This document shows, in pieces, positions 52,800 to 63,208 of a stretch of DNA of 64,000 bases. The DNA comes from Rhodospirillales bacterium (GTDB lineage: Bacteria; Pseudomonadota; Alphaproteobacteria; Rhodospirillales; WMHbin7), in the NCBI GenBank assembly GCA_016214125.1, contig JACRPC010000006.1, positions 1 to 64,000 of the forward strand. The letters are read 5' to 3'. The notes under the pieces are model-generated. The model worked only from the letters and a program-made list of their open reading frames with translations. It searched no databases and was not told the origin of the DNA. Made by a program: the position numbers and the translations under genes. Positions within the stretch are counted from its first letter, which is position 1; the number at the start of each line of letters is the position of its first letter.

Positions 52800-53921
52800 A
52801 TGACGGTTTCCGGCGATTTCCTGGCGCACAAAACCCTGATCGGCCTTATCGGCGGCTCCGACAAGCATCGGGCGGTCATTACCGAATCGCTGATGCCCTA
52901 CTACCGCATCTACACCTTTGCCGATTCGGAAAAAGGCCTCGACTGGCTGCGCACCGACCGGCCGGTGCTGGTCATTCTCGACGAGGACACCAAACCGCTG
53001 GGCGGTCTCAGCACCTTGGAGGCCCTGATCCGCCTGCCGGCGGCGCGCCGCCCGCAGATTCTGGCGCTGGGCGCCAAGGCCGAGTCGCCGTTCCTTGAAA
53101 TGGCGGTGAAGCGTGGCGTCGGCGCCACCCTGGTCAAGCCCTTCAAGCACAGCCATCTTCTCCGCGCGGTCTCGGCGCTGATCAACCGCGTCGTCGAAAC
53201 GCGCTGGAAGACGGTGTCGCCGCTGGTGGCGGCGCCGCTCCTGCGGGTCACCGAGATGTTCGAGACCCTAGCCGATCTGGTCGGGCTGCCGGCGGCGCTG
53301 CCCACCGCCGAGGCGCTGGCGGCCGGGCGCGAACTGGCCGAGGTGGCGCGCCAGGGCCTGTTGCCCGAATTGCTGGATGCGCTCGACGGTCACGACAATT
53401 ATCTCCTTAGCCACTCGATCCGGGTTGCCGGCCATCTCGCCCGGTTCGGCCAAACCGTGGGTCTCAAGGACGACAGTCTGGTGGCGCTGTCGGTGGCCGG
53501 CCTGCTCCACGACATCGGCAAGATGGAGATTCCTTTCACCATCCTGAACAAGCCGGGCGAGCTGACGCCCGACGATCGTCAGGTCATGAATAGCCACGTC
53601 GCCCGTAGCCTCAATCTGATGGCGCGCACGCCCGATCTGCCGCCGGCGATCTTAGCAATCACCGCCACCCACCACGAACGCCTGGACGGTTCGGGCTATC
53701 CGCGCGGCTTGAAGGGCGAGGCACTCAACAAGCTGTCGCGCCTGGTCGGGGTGGTCGATGTCTATTGCGCGCTCACCGAGCGGCGGCCTTATCGCCCTCC
53801 GCTCGGGTCCGAGGCGGCGCTCGATCGGATGGGCGCCATGAACGCCGCGCTCGATCCGGGGCTGGTGGCGACCTTCCGCGGCCTGGTCCTCGACGGCCTT
53901 GGCCGTCGCGTCGCCGCCTGA
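52800..53921 (+). CDS. Receiver-like plus HD-GYP domain protein, copy 2
   Basis: A 373-residue paralogue of the preceding gene with the same architecture. The receiver-like domain has GGSD after beta-1, retains Asp (VILDED) and Lys (LVKPF), but has Gly for the conserved Thr/Ser (LALGAK). The HD-GYP domain is complete (LHDIGKMEIP, ATHHERLDGSGYPRG). The two probably form one operon and may heterodimerise. It ends four bases from the stop of the convergent kup gene. Confidence 0.88.
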   Translation: MTVSGDFLAHKTLIGLIGGSDKHRAVITESLMPYYRIYTFADSEKGLDWLRTDRPVLVILDEDTKPLGGLSTLEALIRLPAARRPQILALGAKAESPFLEMAVKRGVGATLVKPFKHSHLLRAVSALINRVVETRWKTVSPLVAAPLLRVTEMFETLADLVGLPAALPTAEALAAGRELAEVARQGLLPELLDALDGHDNYLLSHSIRVAGHLARFGQTVGLKDDSLVALSVAGLLHDIGKMEIPFTILNKPGELTPDDRQVMNSHVARSLNLMARTPDLPPAILAITATHHERLDGSGYPRGLKGEALNKLSRLVGVVDVYCALTERRPYRPPLGSEAALDRMGAMNAALDPGLVATFRGLVLDGLGRRVAA

Positions 53922-53925
53922 GAGT

Positions 53926-55827
53926 TTAGATTTCCACCTGGGTGCCCAGCTCGAACACCCGGTCGGGCGGCAGGTGGAAGAATTCCATGGCGTTGGTCGA
54001 GCTGCGCACCATCCAGGCGAACAGGTTCTGGCGCCACTCCGCCATCTCGTAACCCGGGGTGGGCAAGATGGTGACGCGCGACAGAAAATAGGTGATCGAC
54101 ATCGGCTCGTAAAAGAAGCCCAACTGGTCGGCGCGGGCGTTGGCCAGCGTCTTGGGGATGTTGGTGTCTTGCATGTAGCCGAAGCGCAGATTGATCCGGA
54201 AGATGGTGTGGCCGAGATCGAGCGATTCCACCCGGCGCGCCTCCCGCACATAGGGAATATCCTCGACCAGCACGGTGAGCAGCACCATGCGCTCGTGCCG
54301 CACCCGGTTGTGGCGGATGTTGCGTTGGAGCGAAACCGGAATGTCGGTCTGCGGGCCGGTGAGGAAGATGGCGGTGCCGGGCACGGTGGTGATGTCGGTG
54401 GGCAAGGTGGCGAGATAGTCGGCCAAGGAGCCGGCCTTCTCGACCCGCTTGGCGAGAATGCGGTCGCGGCCGTCCTTCCAGGTGACGAGGAGCACGAAGA
54501 CGGCCAACGCCACCGCCAGCGGAAACCAGCCGCCATGCGGGATCTTGACCGCGTTGGCCAGGAAGAAGGCGAGATCGACGAGCAGAAAGAGTCCGACCAA
54601 AACGCGCCAGCGCATTGGCGGCCAGCGCCAGACCATCGCCATGACGATGGCGATCAGCAAGGTGTCGATCAGCATGGTGCCGGTGACGGCGACGCCGTAG
54701 GCGGCGGCCAGATTGCTTGAGCTTTGGAAGCCCAGCACCAGCACCGTCACCATCACCAGAAGGGCGCCGTTGAGAATCGGAATGTAGATCTGCCCCATCT
54801 CGGTTTCCGAAGTGTGGCGGATCGAGACTCGCGGCAGATAGCCCAACTGCACCGCCTGGCGGGTGACCGAAAAGGCGCCGGAGATTACGGCTTGCGAGGC
54901 GATGACGGTGGCGATGGTCGCCAGCACCACCAGGGGCAGGCCGGCCCAGTCGGGCGCCAGACGGAAGAAGGGATTCTCGACGGTCTCCGGACGGGCGAGC
55001 AACAGCGCGCCCTGGCCGAAATAATTCAGCAGCAGGGCCGGAAGGACCAGGAGATACCAGGCGAGCCGGATCGGCAGCCGACCGAAGTGGCCCATGTCGG
55101 AATAAAGCGCCTCGGCGCCGGTAACCGCCAAGACCACCGAACCCATGGCGAGAAAGCCGTTAAGCCCGTTGTTGACCAGAAACAGGGCGGCGTGGTGCGG
55201 ACTGAGCGCCCACAGCACCCCCGGCATGAGCGCGATGCTGCGGATGCCCAGCACCGCCAGAACCAGGAACCAGATCACCATCACCGGCCCGAACAGCGCG
55301 CCCACCGCCGCCGTGCCCTTGCGCTGGATCAGGAAGAGGCCGAACAGGATCAGGACGGTAATGGGGATGATGAAATCCTCCAGCTCCGGCCGCACGACCT
55401 TCAAGCCCTCGACGGCGCTCAAGACCGAAATCGCCGGAGTGATCATGCTGTCGCCGTAAAAGAGGGCGGCGGCGAAGATGCCCAAAGCGCCCACCAAGGT
55501 CATCAGCTTGGCCTTGCCCTCGGCGGCGCGCGCCGCGATCGCCAGCAGCGCCAGGCTGCCGCCCTCGCCCCGGTTGTCGGCCCGCATGACGACGATAACG
55601 TATTTGAGCGAGACGATGCAGGTGATCGACCAGAAGACCAGCGACAGCACGCCCAGAACATGGGCGCGGTCGAGCGGCAGCGGATGCGGCCCGGCGAAGG
55701 TCTCTTTCATGGTGTAAAGCGGGCTGGTGCCGATGTCGCCAAACACAATGCCGATGGCGCCCAGCATCAAGGCGGATACCGATCGTCCGATCGGATCGGG
55801 TTCCGAGGGCATCGTGGTGGGGGCCAT
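53926..55827 (-). CDS. kup: Low-affinity potassium transporter Kup
   Basis: A KUP/HAK-family K+ symporter of about 633 residues (E. coli Kup has 622). It has twelve predicted membrane segments and the family signature GDIGTSPLYTMKE near 30. Further conserved parts are ADNRGEGGSLALLA near 85 and YGDSMITPAISVLSAVEG near 125. The C-terminal 170 residues are cytoplasmic. The ATG at 55827 gives the normal length although no strong ribosome-binding site is visible; the longer upstream frame is unlikely. Confidence 0.95.
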   Translation of the reverse strand: MAPTTMPSEPDPIGRSVSALMLGAIGIVFGDIGTSPLYTMKETFAGPHPLPLDRAHVLGVLSLVFWSITCIVSLKYVIVVMRADNRGEGGSLALLAIAARAAEGKAKLMTLVGALGIFAAALFYGDSMITPAISVLSAVEGLKVVRPELEDFIIPITVLILFGLFLIQRKGTAAVGALFGPVMVIWFLVLAVLGIRSIALMPGVLWALSPHHAALFLVNNGLNGFLAMGSVVLAVTGAEALYSDMGHFGRLPIRLAWYLLVLPALLLNYFGQGALLLARPETVENPFFRLAPDWAGLPLVVLATIATVIASQAVISGAFSVTRQAVQLGYLPRVSIRHTSETEMGQIYIPILNGALLVMVTVLVLGFQSSSNLAAAYGVAVTGTMLIDTLLIAIVMAMVWRWPPMRWRVLVGLFLLVDLAFFLANAVKIPHGGWFPLAVALAVFVLLVTWKDGRDRILAKRVEKAGSLADYLATLPTDITTVPGTAIFLTGPQTDIPVSLQRNIRHNRVRHERMVLLTVLVEDIPYVREARRVESLDLGHTIFRINLRFGYMQDTNIPKTLANARADQLGFFYEPMSITYFLSRVTILPTPGYEMAEWRQNLFAWMVRSSTNAMEFFHLPPDRVFELGTQVEI

Positions 55828-55952
55828 GGCGGCGGAGATTAGCCCAAGACCAAGGGCAAATCGACGAAAAACGGGGGGATCGGCCCCGCCGCCCCGCCTG
55901 GACTTTTCCACAGCTTGGCCCCATGCTAAGGCCCGGTTCGAGGGAGGGAGCC

Positions 55953-56807
55953 ATGGCGGCAAGCGGCGGCGCGCTCACCTACCATGCGGGCGACTGGCAT
56001 GAGGGCAATCCGGCCCTGATGGGGCCGCTCACCCATGGCGTCTGGCTGGCCTCGACGGTGTTCGACGGCGCCCGCGCGGTGGCGGGCTTGGTGCCCGATC
56101 TCGATCGCCATTGCACGCGGGTGGTGCAATCGGCCCGCGCGATGGGGCTCGATCCGATGCTGACGCCGGGCGAGATCGAGGAGCTGGCCTGGGAGGGCAT
56201 CCGGCGCTTCCCGCCCGCAGCCGAACTTTACATCTGCCCGATGTTCTGGGCGGAAAGCGGCTTCGTCTATCCCGATCCGGCCTCCACCCGCTTCTGCCTG
56301 TCGGTCTACGAATTGCCCCTGCCGCCCTTCGCCGGCTTCTCGGCCTGCCGCTCCAGCTACCGGCGCGCGGCGCGCGACATGGCGCCCACCGATTGCAAGG
56401 CCTCGTGCCTGTATCCCAACATCGCGCGCATCGGCCGCGAGGCCAAGGCGCGCGGCTTCGAATCGGCGGTGGTGCTCGACGCCAACGGCAACGTCGCCGA
56501 ATTCGCCTTCACCAACCTGTTCATGGTCAAGGACGGCACCGTGCACACGCCGGCGCCCACCGGCACCTTCTTGAACGGCATCACCCGCCAGCGGGTGATC
56601 GCCCTTTTGCGCCAGGCCGACATCGGGGTGGTCGAGCGCGCCATCGGCTTCGAGGAACTGCTCACCGCCGACGAATTGTTCGCCACCGGCAATTACGCCA
56701 AGGTGCAGCCCTGCACGCGGCTGGAGGAAATCCATTACCCGGTGGGGCCAACGGCCAGCCTGGCCCGCACGCTCTATTGGGACTTTGCCCGGCGCCATGC
56801 CGGTTAA
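55953..56807 (+). CDS. Class IV aminotransferase (branched-chain aminotransferase-like)
   Basis: A 284-residue fold-type IV PLP enzyme. The PLP lysine is Lys149 (DCKASCLYPN), the cofactor-binding Glu is in VAEFAFTNLF, and TGTFLNGITRQRV is the family phosphate-binding loop. The opening HAGDWHEGNPALMGPLTHG and FDGARAV are typical of branched-chain aminotransferase-like proteins annotated IlvE or D-amino-acid aminotransferase. GGGAGGGAG lies directly before the ATG. A biosynthetic branched-chain role is plausible but not proven by context. Confidence 0.9.
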   Translation: MAASGGALTYHAGDWHEGNPALMGPLTHGVWLASTVFDGARAVAGLVPDLDRHCTRVVQSARAMGLDPMLTPGEIEELAWEGIRRFPPAAELYICPMFWAESGFVYPDPASTRFCLSVYELPLPPFAGFSACRSSYRRAARDMAPTDCKASCLYPNIARIGREAKARGFESAVVLDANGNVAEFAFTNLFMVKDGTVHTPAPTGTFLNGITRQRVIALLRQADIGVVERAIGFEELLTADELFATGNYAKVQPCTRLEEIHYPVGPTASLARTLYWDFARRHAG

Positions 56808-56826
56808 CCAAAAAACCAATTATAGA

Positions 56827-56855
56827 TTGACATCTTAACCCGTTCCCGCCATTTT
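56827..56855 (+). promoter_or_regulatory. Promoter of rpsD
   Basis: A consensus TTGACA (56827-56832) is followed after 17 bases by CATTTT (56850-56855) in the 164-base gap before rpsD, leaving a leader of about 110 bases. The -10 is weak. Confidence 0.5.
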
Positions 56856-56953
56856 CCCGGCCATTCCCGGGAACGTGGGAGGCAAGGCCAAAGGCCCGCC
56901 CGCCCCGTCCGCCCCTAAAGGGGGATGGACCTACCAGGACATGACGGAACAAC

Positions 56954-56971
56954 GGAAGCAAGGAACCTTCC
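56954..56971 (+). promoter_or_regulatory. Hairpin presenting the rpsD ribosome-binding site
   Basis: GGAAG (56954-56958) can pair with CTTCC (56967-56971) directly before the ATG, placing the AGGAA ribosome-binding sequence in the loop. S4 autoregulates its mRNA in E. coli by a pseudoknot, and this small structure may serve a similar purpose. Confidence 0.45.
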
Positions 56972-57586
56972 ATGACCAAACGCGCGGAATCCAAATACAA
57001 GATCAATCGGCGTCTCAACGCCAATTTGTGGGGTCGGGCCAAGAGCCCGCTCAACAAGCGGGAATACGGTCCCGGCCAGCACGGCCAGCGGCGCAAGAAG
57101 CCCTCCGACTTCGGCACCCAGTTGATGGCCAAGCAGAAGCTCAAGGGCTATTACGGCAACATCGGCGAACGCCAGTTCCGCAAGCTTTACGATGAGGCGT
57201 CGCGCCGCAAGGGCGACACCTCGGAGAATCTGATCGAGCTTCTCGAGCGGCGGCTGGACGCCATCGTCTATCGCCTGAAATTCGCGCCCACCGTCTTCTC
57301 GGCCCGCCAGATCGTCAATCACGGCCATATCGACGTCAACGGCCGGCGCGTCACCATCCCCTCCTATCGGGTGAAGGATGGCGACGTGATTTCCATGCGC
57401 AAGAAGGGCAAGGAGATGGCGCTGGTGATCGGCTCGCTCGATTCGCAGGAGCGCGACGTGCCCGATTATCTCGAATGCGACGTCAAGGCGATGAGCGGCA
57501 AATTCATCCGTGCTCCCAAGCTGGCCGATGTGCCCTATCCGGTGCAGATGGAACCCAATCTGGTGGTCGAGTTCTACTCGCGCTAA
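56972..57586 (+). CDS. rpsD: 30S ribosomal protein S4
   Basis: A 204-residue primary 16S rRNA-binding protein and assembly initiator. The S4 N-terminal domain ([20 protein letters not shown]) and the S4 RNA-binding domain ([20 protein letters not shown] then [20 protein letters not shown]) are intact. It is a single-gene unit, as is common in Alphaproteobacteria, with a terminator downstream. Confidence 0.98.
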   Translation: MTKRAESKYKINRRLNANLWGRAKSPLNKREYGPGQHGQRRKKPSDFGTQLMAKQKLKGYYGNIGERQFRKLYDEASRRKGDTSENLIELLERRLDAIVYRLKFAPTVFSARQIVNHGHIDVNGRRVTIPSYRVKDGDVISMRKKGKEMALVIGSLDSQERDVPDYLECDVKAMSGKFIRAPKLADVPYPVQMEPNLVVEFYSR

Positions 57587-57610
57587 ATCGGGCGTCTTTG
57601 AAAACCGCGC

Positions 57611-57631
57611 GGGCCGCCCCTGGGGCGGCCC
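57611..57631 (+). terminator. Terminator of rpsD
   Basis: A ten-base GC stem, GGGCCGCCCC / GGGGCGGCCC, around a single T is followed by GTTGCGTTTTCGCTTT. The actual loop must open two or three pairs. It is placed 24 bases after the rpsD stop. Confidence 0.8.
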
Positions 57632-57646
57632 GTTGCGTTTTCGCTT

Positions 57647-57970
57647 TCAACCGCTGCTCCAGGCGCGCGGGCGTTTCATGCCGGCTATTTTGCAGGCCTG
57701 CTGGACATAGCCATAGGGGAACAGCTCGAACAGCCGGTTGCGGGTTGCGCCCAGCGTCTTGGTCAGATGCTTAATGACGTGACGGGAGTCGGGCGCCGTG
57801 CGGTGCTCGTCCAGCCAGGCGCGCATGAAGCGGATCGCCGCCCAATGCTCGTCGGTGAGCACGATCGTCTCTTTGGCGGCCAGCGCCAAGGCCACCGCCT
57901 CGCTCCAGTCGGCGGGGTCGATCAGATAGCCCTCGGGATCGAGGCGAAGCGCGGGCAGGTCGTCAGCCAT
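57647..57970 (-). CDS. DsrC/TusE-family sulfur-carrier-like protein with one conserved cysteine
   Basis: A 107-residue DsrC/TusE-family protein, recognised by DPEGYLIDPADWSEAVALAL, LTDEHWAAIRFMRAWL and the C-terminal arm LFELFPYGYVQQACKIAG. DsrC carries two cysteines on this arm. TusE keeps only the near-terminal one, which relays sulfur for tRNA thiolation. Here the inner cysteine (Cys93) is kept but the near-terminal position is Trp104. A TusE-like persulfide relay is therefore unlikely, and a DsrC-related or regulatory role is possible. No dsr or tus genes are nearby. Confidence 0.85.
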   Translation of the reverse strand: MADDLPALRLDPEGYLIDPADWSEAVALALAAKETIVLTDEHWAAIRFMRAWLDEHRTAPDSRHVIKHLTKTLGATRNRLFELFPYGYVQQACKIAGMKRPRAWSSG

Positions 57971-58059
57971 GGTCCCGCCAGCCTAGCCGGCCGGCCCACA
58001 GCCGCCTTGCCGCCGGTCAAGAGAATGGCGTCGAATCCCGGTTGATGCTAGGATCGGGC

Positions 58060-58269
58060 ATGGCGACAATTTTGACCATCGAAAGCGAACGCGAGACGGA
58101 CGGCCGCTGGATCGCCGAGGTTCCCGCCCTTCCCGGCGTGTTGGCCTACGGCGAAAATCGTGACGACGCCATCGCCAAGGCGGAAGCCCTGGCCCTGCGC
58201 GTGCTGGCCGAGCGCCTGGAAAACGGCGAGTCCGTTCCCGAGCTTGGCGCCCTATTTCGCGCGGCATGA
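58060..58269 (+). CDS. HicB-like short antitoxin
   Basis: A 69-residue partial-RNaseH-fold HicB/UPF0150 protein (TDGRWIAEVPALPGVLAYGE, then DAIAKAEALALRVLAERLE). It lacks the C-terminal DNA-binding domain of longer HicB proteins, so autoregulation is uncertain. The ATG at 58060 is preferred to one at 58045 because GGA precedes it. The stop overlaps the start of the HicA-like gene (ATGA), giving an antitoxin-first order. Confidence 0.85.
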   Translation: MATILTIESERETDGRWIAEVPALPGVLAYGENRDDAIAKAEALALRVLAERLENGESVPELGALFRAA

Positions 58270-58481
58270 GCGCTTGGCCGTCGGTCAAAGCGCGAAGGCT
58301 TTTGGCGGCGCTGTTGCGGCAGGGGTGGGCAATCAAACGGCAGACGGGATCGCTTCGAACCTTGGCCAAGGCGGGTTGGCCCGATGTGGTCTTTGCCTTC
58401 CACGATTCGGACGAAATCGGCCCGCGCATGGTGGCGCGGGTCGCCCGCCATACCGGCCTTGAGAGGGATGACTTGACTTAA
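58266..58481 (+). CDS. HicA-like toxin with altered active-site position
   Basis: A 71-residue HicA-family (double-stranded-RNA-binding fold) protein. HicA toxins cut mRNA using a histidine in a GSH motif. Here the motif reads QTGSLRTLAKAGWPD, with Leu30 in place of His (codon CTT, one base from CAT). The rest of the family pattern (FAFHDSDEIGPRMVARVARHTGL) is well kept. It may be an inactivated toxin retained with its antitoxin. Confidence 0.82.
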   Translation: MSAWPSVKARRLLAALLRQGWAIKRQTGSLRTLAKAGWPDVVFAFHDSDEIGPRMVARVARHTGLERDDLT

Positions 58482-58485
58482 CGCC

Positions 58486-58821
58486 CTACCCTTTGGCGGC
58501 GATGCCCTTGTCCTTGAGCAGGGTTTGCAGCTCGCCCGATTCCATCATTTCGCTGACGATGTCGCAGCCGCCGACGAACTCGCCCTTGACGTAGAGCTGC
58601 GGCAGGGTCGGCCAGTTGGCGAAGGCCTTGATGCCGTCGCGCAAGGAAGGGTCGGTGAGCACGTCGACGCCTTTGAACCCCACCCCCAGGGTGGAGAGGA
58701 TCTGCACCACCCGGGCCGAGAAGCCGCATTGGGGGAACATCGGCGTGCCCTTCATGTAGAGCACCACCGGGTTGTCGGTGATTTCCTGGCGGATGCGGGC
58801 GGCGACGGCGTTGTCGTTCAT
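58486..58821 (-). CDS. grxD: Monothiol glutaredoxin (CGFS type)
   Basis: A 111-residue single-domain Grx with the active-site motif CGFS (Cys32) and glutathione-binding segments WPTLPQLYVKGEFVGGCDI. Such proteins bind a bridging [2Fe-2S] cluster, often with BolA, and deliver iron-sulfur clusters. GAGGAAAA precedes the ATG. The BolA-like gene is nearby in the same operon, separated by the RarD-like permease gene. Confidence 0.96.
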   Translation of the reverse strand: MNDNAVAARIRQEITDNPVVLYMKGTPMFPQCGFSARVVQILSTLGVGFKGVDVLTDPSLRDGIKAFANWPTLPQLYVKGEFVGGCDIVSEMMESGELQTLLKDKGIAAKG

Positions 58822-58885
58822 CGGTTTTCCTCGTAAGCCGTGGTCAAAGACATGGCAAAGCATATGGGGATGCGGCCCCGGCCTG

Positions 58886-59788
58886 TCAACGGCGCAACTG
58901 GCGCAGCGTATCCCAGGAATAGAGCGCCAGGCCGGTCCAGATGCCGGCAAAGGCCAGGCCGTAGGCGGCGTTGAAGGCCTCGCCGAAAAGGAACACCGCC
59001 AACAGCACATGCATGGTGGGGTTGACGTATTGCAACAGGCCCACCGTGGCCAGCCGGATGCGCTTGGCGCCGAAGGCGAACAGGATCAGCGGCACCGAGG
59101 AGACGACGCCGGAAAAGGCCAAGAGGGCGTCCATCTTCGGGTTGCCGACCAGGAAGGCGCCCTGGCCGCTGGCGTATTGATAAACGATGAAGCCCAACGC
59201 CAAGGGGGTCACCATCAGGGTCTCGGCCAACAGGCCGGTAAGCGGATCGGCCGGAGCCTGCTTGCGCACCAGCCCGTAATGGCCGAAAGCCAGCGCCAGG
59301 GCAAGCGCGATCCAGGGCACCTGGCCTTGCTTGACCACCAGCACCGCCACCCCGGCCCCCACCAGAAGCAGGGCGGCCAATTGGCGACGGCTCATCCGTT
59401 CCTTGAGCCACAGGGCGCCCAAGGCCACGGCGACCAGCGGGTTGAGGAAATAGCCCATGCCGGCATCGATGATATGGCCGTTGGTGCTGGCCCAGATGAA
59501 GACGCCCCAATTGATCGAGATGAAGAAGCCGCTCAACAGGAACATCCACAGCCGGCGGATCGAACCCAGCACCAGGGCCACCGCGCCCCAGCGCCCCATC
59601 AGGCTGATGAGGATCGAGACGAAGACCACCGACCAGACCACCCGGTGCGCCAGCACCTCCCAGGCCGAGACGCCGGTGAAGAGATAGAAGTAGAGTGGGA
59701 AGCAGCCCCACATCACATAGGCGGCGAACATCACCAGCCCGCCGGTGCGGGCCTGGGCGACCTCCGCCGGGGCTGGGGGCTGGGTCAC
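58886..59788 (-). CDS. rarD: RarD-like EamA-family permease
   Basis: A 300-residue drug/metabolite transporter family protein with ten predicted membrane segments in two EamA repeats. The opening MFAAYVMWGCFPLYFYLFTG and INWGVFIWASTNGHIIDAGM match RarD (E. coli, 296 residues), which has no firm substrate. The GTG start at 59788 overlaps the BolA-like stop (GTGA), so it is co-translated with that gene. Its insertion between bolA and grxD is unusual. Confidence 0.88.
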   Translation of the reverse strand: MTQPPAPAEVAQARTGGLVMFAAYVMWGCFPLYFYLFTGVSAWEVLAHRVVWSVVFVSILISLMGRWGAVALVLGSIRRLWMFLLSGFFISINWGVFIWASTNGHIIDAGMGYFLNPLVAVALGALWLKERMSRRQLAALLLVGAGVAVLVVKQGQVPWIALALALAFGHYGLVRKQAPADPLTGLLAETLMVTPLALGFIVYQYASGQGAFLVGNPKMDALLAFSGVVSSVPLILFAFGAKRIRLATVGLLQYVNPTMHVLLAVFLFGEAFNAAYGLAFAGIWTGLALYSWDTLRQLRR

Positions 59789-60024
59789 GCCCCGTCGGGA
59801 ACGGCGGTCTGAAGCGAGAGGGCGTGCAGCTCGCCGCCCATGCGGCCCTTCAAGGCCGCGTAGACCATCTGATGCTGCTGGACGCGGCTCTTGCCCTGGA
59901 AGGCCTTGGAGACCACCAGGGCGGCGTAATGGTCGTTGTCGGCGGCCAGTTCCTCGATGGTCACTTCGGCGTCGGGGAAGGCTTCCTTGATCAGCGCGAC
60001 GATCGCGTGGGCTTCCATCGGCAT
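59785..60024 (-). CDS. BolA-family protein
   Basis: A 79-residue BolA/IbaG-like protein, with HYAALVVSKAFQGKSRVQQHQ and the C-terminal ELHALSLQT typical of the group. BolA proteins form iron-sulfur heterodimers with CGFS glutaredoxins, which fits the grxD gene downstream. It lies 10 bases after purL in the conserved alphaproteobacterial purL-bolA-grxD order. Confidence 0.94.
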   Translation of the reverse strand: MPMEAHAIVALIKEAFPDAEVTIEELAADNDHYAALVVSKAFQGKSRVQQHQMVYAALKGRMGGELHALSLQTAVPDGA

Positions 60025-60034
60025 CGGGCACCTC

Positions 60035-62235
<2,201 letters not shown>

Positions 62236-62239
<4 letters not shown>

Positions 62240-62934
62240 GACAGGGCCTCCAGCAGGCTTTCGAACATCGGCACCCCGTCGGTGCCGCCCAAGGCCGGAT
62301 CGGCCAGCCGCTCGGGATGCGGCATCAGCCCCAGCACGGTGGCGGTTTCGTTGTAGAGGCCGGCGATGGCGCGGGCCGAGCCGTTGGGGTTGGCGCGGTC
62401 GTCGAGATTGCCGGCCTCGTCGACATAGCGGAAGGCCACCTGGCCGTTGTCCTCGATGCGCTCCAGCGTGTCGTCGTCGGCGAAGAAATTGCCGTCGGCG
62501 TGGGCGATGGGAATGCGGATCACCTGATGCTTGCGGTAGCGCCTGGTGAAATCGGTGTCGGCGCGCAGGACCGACAGATGCACGTCCTTGCAGACGAACT
62601 TAAGGCCGCGGTTGCGCATCAAGGCGCCGGGCAAAAGGCCCGCCTCGGTGAGGATCTGGAAGCCGTTGCAGATGCCGAGCACCCTTGTGCCTTTGGCGGC
62701 GGCCTCCTTGACCGAGCGCAGGATCGGCGAGTGCGCCGCCATGGCGCCCGAGCGCAGATAGTCGCCATAGGAGAAGCCGCCCGGCACCACGACCAGATCG
62801 ACCTTGGGAAGCTGGGCGTCGCGGTGCCAGACCATGAGGGGCGGCCGGCCCATGATGTGAGCCAGCGACACCGCCACGTCGCGGTCGCAGTTGGAGCCGG
62901 GGAAGACGATGACGGCGGCCTGCACGGACAACAA
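62236..62934 (-). CDS. purQ: Phosphoribosylformylglycinamidine synthase glutaminase subunit PurQ
   Basis: A 232-residue class I glutamine amidotransferase supplying ammonia to PurL. The triad is visible as Cys89 in LGICNGFQ, His206 and Glu208 in MPHPERL. The N-terminal [12 protein letters not shown] is typical of PurQ. It starts 13 bases after purS. Confidence 0.98.
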
Positions 62935-62947
62935 CCCCCGAAACGGA

Positions 62948-63187
62948 TCAGACGATTTCGACGGTGAAGTTCTCGATCACCGTGTTGGCGAGAAGCTGCT
63001 TGCCCATGTCGGTGACCGCCGCCTTGGCCTTGGCGGGATCGGTCTCGGCCAGCTCGATCTCGATGTACTTGCCCACCCGAACGTCGCCGACGCCTTGGAA
63101 GCCCAGCGATTCGAGGGCGTGGCCGACCGCCTTGCCCTGGGGGTCGAGCACCCCGTTCTTCAGCGTCACATGCACCTTGGCTTTCAC
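62948..63187 (-). CDS. purS: Phosphoribosylformylglycinamidine synthase subunit PurS
   Basis: A 79-residue small subunit that assembles the PurLQS complex and helps channel ammonia. The whole sequence fits PurS ([20 protein letters not shown], then [17 protein letters not shown]). It lies between purC and purQ in the same operon. Confidence 0.97.
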   Translation of the reverse strand: MKAKVHVTLKNGVLDPQGKAVGHALESLGFQGVGDVRVGKYIEIELAETDPAKAKAAVTDMGKQLLANTVIENFTVEIV

Positions 63188-63208
63188 GTCAGCGGCTCCG
63201 TCCTTCGC

